DNA from: Lentisphaerota bacterium
GTDB lineage: Bacteria > Verrucomicrobiota > Kiritimatiellia > JAAZAB01
Assembly (NCBI GenBank): GCA_016182435.1
Contig: JACPGN010000292.1
Coordinates: 1-11,442 of the forward strand
Direction: 5' to 3'
DNA length: 11,442 nucleotides
A program made the translations under genes and the position numbers. The notes under the pieces are model-generated. The model was not told the origin of the DNA. It saw only the letters and a program-made list of their open reading frames with translations, and made no database searches. This document shows, in pieces, positions 1 to 6,691 of this stretch (positions are counted from its first letter, which is position 1; every line of letters begins with the position of its first letter).

Positions 1-1
1 C

Positions 2-2665
2 GGCATCGTTACCATCACCGGGGCGAGCGCGCTCAATTCGCCGCAGGTCGTTACCGTGAATCTGGTGGTGAACAAGCTCAACCAGACAATTACTTTCCCG
101 GCAATTCCGGACCAAACAGTGACGTCGCGAGTTGGGCTGGTGGCGACGGCCAGTTCGGGATTGCCGGTCAGCTTTGCCGTGGTCTCCGGGCCAGGGATAA
201 TTACCGGCGGGACGAACCTTACGTTCTCGGCCGGCGGCACGGTCAAGGTTGTGGCGTCGCAGGCGGGTAATGCGATCTGGAAGGCGGCGCCTTTGGTGAC
301 GAATGCAGTAATTGTGAGAACTGGACCTCCGGGCGTGCTGCAATTTGCGGTGGCGTCGGTCGAGGCCGATGAAGGCGGCGCCTCGGTGACGCTGACGGTG
401 ACAAGGACACAAGGCAGTTATGGGCCCGCGCACGTGGACTACGCGACCGTCGCTGGGACGGCAACCGAAGGGTTAGATTATCAAGCGGCAAGCGGCAGGC
501 TCTCCTGGCCGGATGGGGATACTTCCAGCAAGACCATTACCGTGCCCATCACCGATGACAGTCTTGATGAGAATAACGAGATCTTCACGGTCCTGCTCAA
601 GAATGCCTGTGGCGCCAGCCTGGGTCCGCTCAATCCAGCGAGCGTGACGATCATAGATAATGATGCGACTCCGCAGCCCGGGACCATTCAATTTGGCGCG
701 TCATCCTACAGTGTCCATGAGAATGGCGGAACCGTTACGCTTACGGTGACCAGGATAGGCGGCAGTGATGGACCGGCCACGGTCGCGTATGCCACTCATG
801 ATGGCACGGCCCTGGGCGGCTCCGATTATACGTCTCAATCCGGGACCTTGTCCTGGCCGGATGGCGACACATCCAGCAAGACCATCACCGTTTCCATCAC
901 CGATGACAGCATTGATGAAAGCGATGAGACTTTCACGGTGACATTAAGCAATGTCACTGGCGCTGGCCTGGGTTCGCCCAATGTGGCGACGGTGGCAATC
1001 GTGGATAATGACACTTCTCTCGATCCGGGAACCATCCAATTAAGCGCATCGTCCTACCGCGTCAATGAGGGCGCCGGGACCGTTACCCTCACGGTAACTC
1101 GAACAGGCGGCAGTTCTGGGCCGGCCACGGTCGCGTTTGCGACGGCCGATGGCACGGCTTTGGGCAGCTCCGATTATACCTCGCGGTCCGGGACCTTGTC
1201 TTGGCCGGCTGGGGACAGTTTGAGCAGGACCATCACCGTTTCCATCACCGATGATACTATTGATGAAAACGATGAGACCTTCACGGTAACGCTGAGTAAT
1301 GTCACTGGCGCAAGCCTCGGCTCGCCTGCCTCAGCGATCGTAACGATCGTGGATAACGATGATCCGCCGGTCGGTCAGGACGAAGCCGACCTGGAAGTTT
1401 CCGACTTCAAGTTTGTGCCGGTCAATTTGTGGGCGGGCGATCATCCGGCCGAGATCGAGTTCGTGCTGGTCAACGGAGGGCCGGCGGATATTGACACCCA
1501 GGGCACGCAACTGGAGATTTCCTTCTACTTGTCGGTCAACCAGACGTTCGGGGACGCGGATGACATTGCGATTGGGACCAAGATCGAGGTCTTAACGCTC
1601 CCGGCGGGAGACCAGACCACAATCCGGTATCCCGGGCGGGCGCACAATGAGGATGTGACCATTCCGGAGGGGCTCACGGGCGACTACTATGTGTTCGTCA
1701 ATGTCCGGCTGGCGTCGTCAACGGGCTTGTCCGACCCGGATGGCGCCTATGCCATGCGGGATGGCCCGATCAACGTGCGCATTCATCCGACCGAGGAAGG
1801 GGATCCCTCCGGTGGCGGGGAAGGCGACGGCAAGCAGCGCAGTGTGGTGAACGATTATGATGGCGATGAGCAGACCGACATGCTAAGCTATGACGAGCCC
1901 AGCGGCGAATGGACGATCCGGCTCTCGGGGTCGGAAGAGAGTGTGCGCTTTATCTTTGGCGCTCCGGGATACGAAGCCGTGTCCGGGGATTACGATGGTG
2001 ATGGCAAGACGGATCCGGCGATTCATCAGCGGCAAGGCTCGGCGTGGCGGATCATGCTGTCAGGAAAAGGCTATCAGGCGATCGCTTTCGATCTTGGCGG
2101 CTCAAGCGCAACGCGCAGCGCCGTTGGGGACTACACTGGGGCAGGACGCGCGAATCCGGGATTGTATGAGGAAATGAGCGGGCGCTGGTATGTCTTGATC
2201 TCGGCCGTGGGGGCCCAAAACGCTGAGATAGCCAGTGCAGTCTTTGGCGGCAGCGGCTATCTACCGGTGGCCGGTGACTATGATGGCGACAGCAAAGTGG
2301 ATCCGGCGGTGTATGGTGAAGCGACGGGGGACTGGCAGGTAATGTTGTCCGGTCAGGGCTACGGCGTGGTCTCGGCGGTCTTTGGCGGGGCCGGGTATAC
2401 GCCGGTCGTCGGGGATTATGACGGCGATGGCAAGGCCGATCCGATGTTGTTCAATCAAGCAACCGGGGAATGGTTGGGCCTGATGTCGGGCAATGGCTAC
2501 GCGCCGAAGCGTTTCACTTCCGGCGCCGGCGACCCGATAGCGGGTGATTTTGATGGCGATGGCATCGCCGATCCGACCGTGCTGTCCGCCACTGGCGGAT
2601 TGTCCTTCCTGTCCTCTGCCTCCGCCTATCTCCGCGCCGGCCCTTACTCTCTCACTTCGCCGTAA
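2..2665 (+). CDS. Secreted multidomain Calx-beta / CARDB-like / FG-GAP-like repeat protein (5' partial)
   Basis: The frame is open from base 2, so the true start lies upstream and the GTG at 56 is only an internal codon. Numbering residues from that GTG, the order is: a BACON/MBG-like beta segment (about 1-90, with QTITFPAIPDQ), three Calx-beta domains (about 93-203, 209-318, 325-434, each ending in a TI(V/I)DND-type strand), a CARDB-like beta-sandwich (about 444-577), and six FG-GAP-like repeats (about 596-855). The repeats carry DxDxDGxxD calcium loops at 600, 645, 741, 787 and 831; the loop at 692 is degenerate (DYTGAGRAN). The protein ends in AYLRAGPYSLTSP. Calx-beta and DxDxDG loops are known calcium-binding folds of secreted proteins. 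An extracellular adhesive or structural role is inferred. No catalytic domain is visible in the part present. The next gene is a paralog sharing the whole C-terminal half. Confidence 0.85.
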   Translation, partial: GIVTITGASALNSPQVVTVNLVVNKLNQTITFPAIPDQTVTSRVGLVATASSGLPVSFAVVSGPGIITGGTNLTFSAGGTVKVVASQAGNAIWKAAPLVTNAVIVRTGPPGVLQFAVASVEADEGGASVTLTVTRTQGSYGPAHVDYATVAGTATEGLDYQAASGRLSWPDGDTSSKTITVPITDDSLDENNEIFTVLLKNACGASLGPLNPASVTIIDNDATPQPGTIQFGASSYSVHENGGTVTLTVTRIGGSDGPATVAYATHDGTALGGSDYTSQSGTLSWPDGDTSSKTITVSITDDSIDESDETFTVTLSNVTGAGLGSPNVATVAIVDNDTSLDPGTIQLSASSYRVNEGAGTVTLTVTRTGGSSGPATVAFATADGTALGSSDYTSRSGTLSWPAGDSLSRTITVSITDDTIDENDETFTVTLSNVTGASLGSPASAIVTIVDNDDPPVGQDEADLEVSDFKFVPVNLWAGDHPAEIEFVLVNGGPADIDTQGTQLEISFYLSVNQTFGDADDIAIGTKIEVLTLPAGDQTTIRYPGRAHNEDVTIPEGLTGDYYVFVNVRLASSTGLSDPDGAYAMRDGPINVRIHPTEEGDPSGGGEGDGKQRSVVNDYDGDEQTDMLSYDEPSGEWTIRLSGSEESVRFIFGAPGYEAVSGDYDGDGKTDPAIHQRQGSAWRIMLSGKGYQAIAFDLGGSSATRSAVGDYTGAGRANPGLYEEMSGRWYVLISAVGAQNAEIASAVFGGSGYLPVAGDYDGDSKVDPAVYGEATGDWQVMLSGQGYGVVSAVFGGAGYTPVVGDYDGDGKADPMLFNQATGEWLGLMSGNGYAPKRFTSGAGDPIAGDFDGDGIADPTVLSATGGLSFLSSASAYLRAGPYSLTSP
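1385..1788 (+). repeat. CARDB-like module, copy 1 of a 404-bp near-identical direct repeat
   Basis: This block aligns without indels to 4489-4892, at a distance of 3104 bp. Counting by eye gives about 23 mismatches in 404 bp. Most are at third codon positions, and only three residues change (E/M, S/T, T/S). Similarity to the paralog is visibly lower in the calcium-loop repeats downstream. Recombination between the copies would delete or fuse the two genes. Confidence 0.85.
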
Positions 2666-2704
2666 AGGAGCTATGGATGTAATTACTCACCACGGATGGC
2701 ACGG

Positions 2705-2740
2705 CCTGCCCGAGCGTCGGCCAGGGATAACACGGGCAGG
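2705..2740. repeat. 8-bp inverted repeat with 20-nt loop, downstream of the first surface-protein gene
   Basis: CCTGCCCG (2705-2712) is perfectly complementary to CGGGCAGG (2733-2740). No T-tract follows, so it is not a canonical Rho-independent terminator. It may still pair in RNA at the 3' end of the upstream transcript. A REP-like extragenic palindrome is an alternative. Confidence 0.5.
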
Positions 2741-2757
2741 TCAGTGGTTTCCACCAT

Positions 2758-2771
2758 AGGCGGATCCGCCT
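2758..2771. repeat. Perfect 14-bp palindrome AGGCGGATCCGCCT
   Basis: The sequence is its own reverse complement. It lies in the 191-bp gap between the two paralogous genes, 18 bp after the preceding inverted repeat. It could be a protein-binding site or part of an extragenic palindromic element; nothing in the sequence decides which. Confidence 0.5.
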
Positions 2772-2793
2772 GAGGAGGAGATTGTCTTGGGTT

Positions 2794-2809
2794 GCGGGCA
2801 CAGGCCCGC
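2794..2809. repeat. Short GC hairpin (6-bp stem, 4-nt loop)
   Basis: GCGGGC (2794-2799) pairs with GCCCGC (2804-2809) around the loop ACAG. It is the third palindromic structure in the same gap and lies about 25 bp upstream of a TATAAG box. A role in transcription termination or regulation is possible but not shown. Confidence 0.35.
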
Positions 2810-2833
2810 GTTAGAAGTAACGAGCTATCACTT

Positions 2834-2839
2834 TATAAG
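2834..2839 (+). promoter_or_regulatory. Possible -10 box (TATAAG) for the beta-helix protein gene
   Basis: TATAAG matches five of six bases of the sigma70 -10 consensus and lies 17 bp before the ATG at 2857. The -35 candidate 17 bp upstream (TTAGAA, 2811-2816) is poor. If used, it would give a very short leader that starts close to the ribosome binding site. Confidence 0.25.
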
Positions 2840-2845
2840 GCACGC

Positions 2846-2851
2846 AGGGGG
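2846..2851 (+). promoter_or_regulatory. Ribosome binding site AGGGGG that decides the start at 2857
   Basis: AGGGGG is followed by GTGAT, so the stretch resembles the extended anti-Shine-Dalgarno complement. It sits 5 nt before ATG 2857. It overlaps the in-frame GTG at 2851, which therefore cannot use it. The ATG, two codons downstream of that GTG, is preferred. Confidence 0.6.
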
Positions 2852-2856
2852 TGATT

Positions 2857-5754
2857 ATGAGAACGTCCCCCAGTGGAAAAAAGAGAGGTCTGTGCCTGAG
2901 AGGGATAGCTCGTTATTTTTTCAGCCCTGCTTTCTTCATTGTCTGGTTGCTCCTTACGGCAGTTAATGCGCAAGGAGCGACGTATTACGTCAGCCCCGCC
3001 GGCAACGACGCCAACAACGGCACGAGCTGGACCCTTGCCAAGCAGACCATTCAAGCCGGCATCAATGCGGCGACCAGCGGCGATACCGTGTTGGTTGCCG
3101 ACGGCACCTACCTGCTGACTAATCAGATCTCGATCTCCCCAGGCATCACCGTCCGCAGTGTCAATGGGGCTCAATCCACAACGATAGATGGCGGCGGTGT
3201 GACCCGTTGCGCCTACCTGGACCAGAATGCCGTACTGGATGGGTTCACATTAACAAACGGAGATGATCCTAACTGCGGCGGCGGAGTGTTGGTCTATGGC
3301 GGCACGGTGGCGAATTGCATGATCAGTGGTAATTCTGCTTATCGAGCCGGCGGCGGCGTTACTGTTGAAGGCGGGACGGTGATGAATTGCACAATCAGCG
3401 GGAACGCGGCCAACGAGTTCGGCGGCGGTGTGTTTATTAACCACCAGGGCGGCACGGTGGTAAATTGCACGATCAGTGGAAACTGGGCCTCCTACTGGGA
3501 TGGCGGCGGCGTGTTTGTTAACCAAGGCGGGACGGTGATGAATTGCACAATCAGTGGAAACATAGCCAACATTAATGGCGGCGGCGTATATATTTACCAG
3601 GGCGGGATGGTGATGAATTGCACAATCAGTGGAAATTCGGCTTACCAGGGTGGCGGCGTGTTCGTCGGTGAAGGCACGCTGCCGAATTACACAATCAGTG
3701 GGAACTCGGCCAACTGGGGTGGCGGCGTGTTCGACTTGCGTGGCACTGTGGTAGTGGAGAATTGCACGATCAGTGGAAACTTGGCCTTTGGGAGCGGTGG
3801 CGGCGTACATAATAATGATGGTGGCACGGTGCGTAACTGCATAATGTATTACAATCAGAGCGATGATGTCTACAATAACAATAATGCCATTTCCTATAGT
3901 TGCATTGGAACGAACATTGGCGGCACTGGCAATATCACCAACGAGCCGCAGTTTGTCGCTATTGGCACGGGCTACGGCGCCAACCACGTGCCGGGCGACT
4001 ACCGCCTCCGGCCAACATCTCCTTGCATCAACGCGGGCATTAATCAGTCGTGGATGACGAGCGCGACAGATCTGGATGGACTGCCGCGCATCGTGGGCGG
4101 TATCGTGGACATGGGCGCCTATGAGTTCAGCACCGAACCAGGAACTGTCCAATTCAGCGCATCGTCCTATAGCGTAAATGAAAATGCCGGGACATTGACA
4201 CTCACAGTGACTCGAGCCGGCGGTCGTTCAGGCGCAGCCACTGTCGAATACGCAACGGCCGGTGGCACGGCCTCGGCCGTGTTAGACTATACATCTCAGT
4301 CCGGGACCTTGTCCTGGCCGGATGCTGACATCTCCAGCAAGACCATAACCGTTTCCATCACCGATGACAGTCTGGATGAAAACGACGAGACTTTCACGGT
4401 AACGCTGAGTAATGCCACGGGCGCAGACCTGGGTTCGCCAAGCTCGGCCATTGTTACGATCGTGGATAACGACGATCCGCCGGTCGTAGCCGACCTGGAA
4501 GTTTCCGACTTCAAGTTTGTGCCGGTGAATTTGTGGGCCGGGGATCATCCGGCCATGATCGAGTTCGTGCTGGTTAACGGAGGGCCGGCGGATATTGACA
4601 CCCAGGGCACGCAACTGGAGATTACCTTCTACTTGTCGGTCAACCAGACGTTCGGGGACGCGGATGACATTGCGATCGGGACCAAGATCGAGGTCTTAAC
4701 GCTCCCGGCGGGAGATCAGACCACAATCCGGTATCCAGGTCGGGCGCACAATGAGGATGTAACGATTCCGGAAGGGCTCACCGGTGACTACTATGTGTTC
4801 GTCAATGTCCGGCTGGCGTCGTCCTCTGGCTTGTCCGATCCGGATGGGGCCTATGCCATGCGCGATGGTCCGATCAACGTGCGCATTCATCCTGCCGATG
4901 GAGGTGAAGACACTGAATATCGCAACGTGGTGAATGATTATGACGGGGATGGGCTGTCGGACATGATGAGCTATGATGAGCCCAGTGGAAAATGGACGGT
5001 CCGGCTATCGGCCTCCGGAGAATTGGTGCGCTTTATCTTTGGCGGGCCGGGGTATGAAACGGTGTCTGGTGATTATGATGGGGATGGTCTGACGGACCCG
5101 GCCATCCATGACCGCCAAGGTTCGGCATGGTCTATCATGCTCTCAGAGCTGGACTATCAGACGCTCAGTTTCAATTTTGGCGGGGCAGGCGAGACGAAAG
5201 GTGTAGTTGGCGATTACGATAAGGACGGTCTGGCGGATCCAGGATTGTATGAAGAAGGGAGTGGGCGCTGGTATGTCCTGCTGTCGTATGCGGAAGACGG
5301 CAATGGAGGGATAGCCAGCGCAGTGTTCGGAGGGCTTGGATTTGCGCCGGTGGCTGGGGACTATGATGGGGACGGCAAAGTGGATCCGGCGGTGTATGCT
5401 GAAGCGACAGGGGACTGGCAGGTCCTGCTCTCCGCTCAAGGCTATGGCGTGGTCTCGGCGGCCTTTGGCGGACCGGGCAATACGCCGGTCGTCGGGGATT
5501 ATGATGGCGATGGCAAAAGCGACCCGATGTTGTTCAATCAAGCAACCGGGGAATGGACGGGCCTGATGTCGGCAAACAGCTATACGCTCAAACAATTCCA
5601 ATATGGCGCTCCGGGCGGCCAACCGCTCTCCGGCGATTTTGACGGCGACGGCCAGGCCGACCCTGCCGTTTTGGACTCATCCGGCGCCGGCTATTTCTGG
5701 CTCTCCAGCTCCTCCTACCTTCGCGCCGGTCCGTACTCCCTCACTTCGCCTTGA
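2857..5754 (+). CDS. Secreted beta-helix / Calx-beta / CARDB-like / FG-GAP-like protein
   Basis: The 965-residue product begins with a basic region, a hydrophobic core (about 20-36) and a VNA-Q type cleavage site near 38, so it is probably exported by Sec. Mature order: YYVSPAGNDANNGTSW, the usual opening of pectate-lyase-like parallel beta-helix proteins; about eight rungs of 22-26 residues at 147-330 built on GGTVxNCTISGN and GGGV; a DLDGLPRI...DMGAYE motif (about 405-423) typical of choice-of-anchor Q domains; one Calx-beta domain (about 428-538); a CARDB-like sandwich (about 545-678); and six calcium-loop repeats (DxDxDG at 694, 739, 786, 835, 881, 927). The C-terminus is SYLRAGPYSLTSP. 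No polysaccharide-lyase catalytic residues could be recognised, so a surface adhesin or structural role is as likely as enzymatic activity. Compared with its upstream paralog it has the beta-helix in place of extra Calx-beta domains. Confidence 0.88.
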   Translation: MRTSPSGKKRGLCLRGIARYFFSPAFFIVWLLLTAVNAQGATYYVSPAGNDANNGTSWTLAKQTIQAGINAATSGDTVLVADGTYLLTNQISISPGITVRSVNGAQSTTIDGGGVTRCAYLDQNAVLDGFTLTNGDDPNCGGGVLVYGGTVANCMISGNSAYRAGGGVTVEGGTVMNCTISGNAANEFGGGVFINHQGGTVVNCTISGNWASYWDGGGVFVNQGGTVMNCTISGNIANINGGGVYIYQGGMVMNCTISGNSAYQGGGVFVGEGTLPNYTISGNSANWGGGVFDLRGTVVVENCTISGNLAFGSGGGVHNNDGGTVRNCIMYYNQSDDVYNNNNAISYSCIGTNIGGTGNITNEPQFVAIGTGYGANHVPGDYRLRPTSPCINAGINQSWMTSATDLDGLPRIVGGIVDMGAYEFSTEPGTVQFSASSYSVNENAGTLTLTVTRAGGRSGAATVEYATAGGTASAVLDYTSQSGTLSWPDADISSKTITVSITDDSLDENDETFTVTLSNATGADLGSPSSAIVTIVDNDDPPVVADLEVSDFKFVPVNLWAGDHPAMIEFVLVNGGPADIDTQGTQLEITFYLSVNQTFGDADDIAIGTKIEVLTLPAGDQTTIRYPGRAHNEDVTIPEGLTGDYYVFVNVRLASSSGLSDPDGAYAMRDGPINVRIHPADGGEDTEYRNVVNDYDGDGLSDMMSYDEPSGKWTVRLSASGELVRFIFGGPGYETVSGDYDGDGLTDPAIHDRQGSAWSIMLSELDYQTLSFNFGGAGETKGVVGDYDKDGLADPGLYEEGSGRWYVLLSYAEDGNGGIASAVFGGLGFAPVAGDYDGDGKVDPAVYAEATGDWQVLLSAQGYGVVSAAFGGPGNTPVVGDYDGDGKSDPMLFNQATGEWTGLMSANSYTLKQFQYGAPGGQPLSGDFDGDGQADPAVLDSSGAGYFWLSSSSYLRAGPYSLTSP
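3295..3846 (+). repeat. Tandem beta-helix rung repeats, period about 66-78 bp
   Basis: About eight in-frame units encode GG(T/M)V-x-NC-x-ISGN...GGGV. Several are nearly identical in DNA: the core ATGAATTGCACAATCAG recurs, with small changes, at about 3382, 3538 and 3614. One unit (about 3672-3730) has Tyr in place of the stacked Cys (PNYTISGN). Such tandem units can gain or lose copies by slippage without breaking the frame. Confidence 0.8.
4489..4892 (+). repeat. CARDB-like module, copy 2 of the 404-bp near-identical direct repeat
   Basis: Second copy of the block at 1385-1788, in the same orientation and the same domain context (Calx-beta before it, calcium-loop repeats after it). The identity is much higher than in the flanking domains. 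Confidence 0.85.
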
Positions 5755-5847
5755 GCGCACTATCGGTCAAGCCTGCTCACCAAGCCTGCCCAGGCCAGCT
5801 TCTCAGGTTCATAGTTCAAGGTTCTAACTTCACTGATCGAAAACTGT

Positions 5848-5876
5848 CTAACTGTGAACTGCCTAACTGTGAACTG
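5848..5876. repeat. 15-bp-period direct repeat CTAACTGTGAACTG (two exact copies)
   Basis: The 14-mer occurs at 5848-5861 and again at 5863-5876, with one base between. Partial copies flank it: AACTGT at 5842-5847 and ACTGTGA at 5880-5886. The function is unknown. It is a low-complexity tandem in an otherwise non-coding gap. Confidence 0.7.
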
Positions 5877-5960
5877 TCCACTGTGATTATCTACTTTGCC
5901 TTCCGCTGGCTTTGCGTTAGATTCCTCGTGCGTTTATACATGGCGACATAAATACAGTGC

Positions 5961-6031
5961 GCCCGGTGGGGGCACCGGGCCTACAATATCGGTTATTTTC
6001 TGTAGGCCGCCCCGATCCGGACCGGGGCGGC
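5961..6031. repeat. Inverted pair of GTAG-headed hairpins (REP/BIME-like element 1)
   Basis: Left unit, read on the minus strand: GTAG (plus-strand CTAC, 5981-5984) followed by a perfect 8-bp stem (GCCCGGTG 5961-5968 / CACCGGGC 5973-5980, GGGG loop). Right unit on the plus strand: GTAG (6002-6005) directly followed by a perfect 9-bp stem (GCCGCCCCG 6006-6014 / CGGGGCGGC 6023-6031). The two heads face each other across 17 bp. A GTAG tetranucleotide plus palindrome is the known signature of REP sequences mobilised by RAYT (TnpA_REP) proteins. No RAYT gene is in the window. Confidence 0.6.
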
Positions 6032-6070
6032 GTTGACTTATGTCGGTATGTCTAATCAAAGGGGTCTTGC

Positions 6071-6691
6071 ATGGCGCAGCGTTATGTCCTTTCCGTCCTG
6101 ATTGCCGACCGCGTGGGCATCCTGAGCGCGATCACCGCGGCCGTGACGGATTTGGGCGCCAATATCGAAGGGATCAGCCAGACGGTCGTCCAGGGCCTGC
6201 CCGAGCTCGGCCAGGGTTATTTCACCGTTATCATGATGGCGGCGTTTACCCACGCGGTGGGCGAGGAGACCATTCGGAACGCCATCCTGAACAGGTTTGG
6301 CAAGGACGAAGCTTCCGTGCTGGTTCGACCGTATCAAGCGCCGCGCCACGCTTGCCACGCGCCACGAGTGGCGCCGGTCGCGGGCGACCGCTATATTCTG
6401 ACCATGGCCGGCCGGGACCGGAGCGGCATTCTAAAGGCGCTCACCGGGTATTTGGCTCTCAAGCAGATCAACATCGAGGACCTGTTCTTCCGCATCGTGG
6501 GCGAGCAGGTCACCCATATCGGCGAGGTCACCGTGCCGGCGCAATTAGACCTCAAACAGATTCAGGATGAACTGCGGCAGGTTATGGCGCCTTTTGCCCT
6601 GGTGGTAAGTTTGCAGCACGAAAACCTGTTCCGCGTCACGAACGAAGTGGGCGCTATCCGCCACCTGCTGAGAGAACCTTGCCGTGCATAG
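6071..6691 (+). CDS. Double-ACT-domain protein (GcvR-like / UPF0237-like)
   Basis: The 206-residue product has two ACT domains. The first (about 4-86) has the ligand-loop motif DRVGIL and GANIEGISQ; the second (about 106-186) has GRDRSGIL and INIEDLFFRIV. ACT domains commonly bind amino acids or similar small ligands. There is no DNA-binding or enzyme domain, which fits a stand-alone regulator such as GcvR or the ACT partner of UPF0210 proteins. The start is supported by AAAGGGG (6058-6064), 6 nt before the ATG. It overlaps the next gene by 8 bp, so translation is probably coupled. The linker (about 88-105, QAPRHACHAPRVAPVAG) is rich in His, Arg and Ala and is encoded by palindrome-rich DNA. 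The ligand cannot be predicted. Confidence 0.85.
   Translation: MAQRYVLSVLIADRVGILSAITAAVTDLGANIEGISQTVVQGLPELGQGYFTVIMMAAFTHAVGEETIRNAILNRFGKDEASVLVRPYQAPRHACHAPRVAPVAGDRYILTMAGRDRSGILKALTGYLALKQINIEDLFFRIVGEQVTHIGEVTVPAQLDLKQIQDELRQVMAPFALVVSLQHENLFRVTNEVGAIRHLLREPCRA
6359..6390. repeat. Two adjacent perfect hairpins inside the ACT-domain linker
   Basis: GCGCCAC (6359-6365) pairs with GTGGCGC (6368-6374). Directly after it, CGGTCG (6375-6380) pairs with CGACCG (6385-6390). The upstream linker DNA also repeats GCCACGC. The base composition resembles the hairpin element at 10951-11013. It could be a degenerate REP-like insertion captured in a coding linker, or chance in GC-rich DNA. Confidence 0.35.

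Larger units (their letters stand above)
5755..6070. other. 316-bp non-coding gap with repeats and paired hairpins
   Basis: No plausible gene is seen. Bases 5755-5840 show nothing recognisable. Bases 5844-5886 hold a short-period repeat, 5887-5957 nothing recognisable, and 5961-6031 a pair of hairpins. Bases 6058-6064 (AAAGGGG) form the ribosome binding site of the next gene. No convincing sigma70 promoter was found for that gene. Confidence 0.6.

Noticed and set aside
2673..2759. 28-residue ORF after AAAGGAG, just downstream of the first surface-protein gene
   Set aside because: The ribosome-binding-like site is only 2 nt from the ATG. The ORF is made largely of an inverted repeat and ends inside a palindrome, and the peptide has no recognisable feature.
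3250..4152. 300-codon open frame on the minus strand
   Set aside because: It is antisense to the repetitive beta-helix region. Gly-rich repeats keep the opposite frame open, and the peptide is repeat-derived with no domain.
5143..5622. 159-codon open frame on the minus strand
   Set aside because: It mirrors the calcium-loop repeats of the beta-helix protein (GAxxIIxxH-type echo of DYDGDG) and has no coding signature of its own.
6040..6570. 176-codon open frame on the plus strand overlapping the double-ACT gene
   Set aside because: It is a GC-rich out-of-frame shadow rich in Arg, Gly and Pro. The ACT frame has family motifs and a good ribosome binding site.
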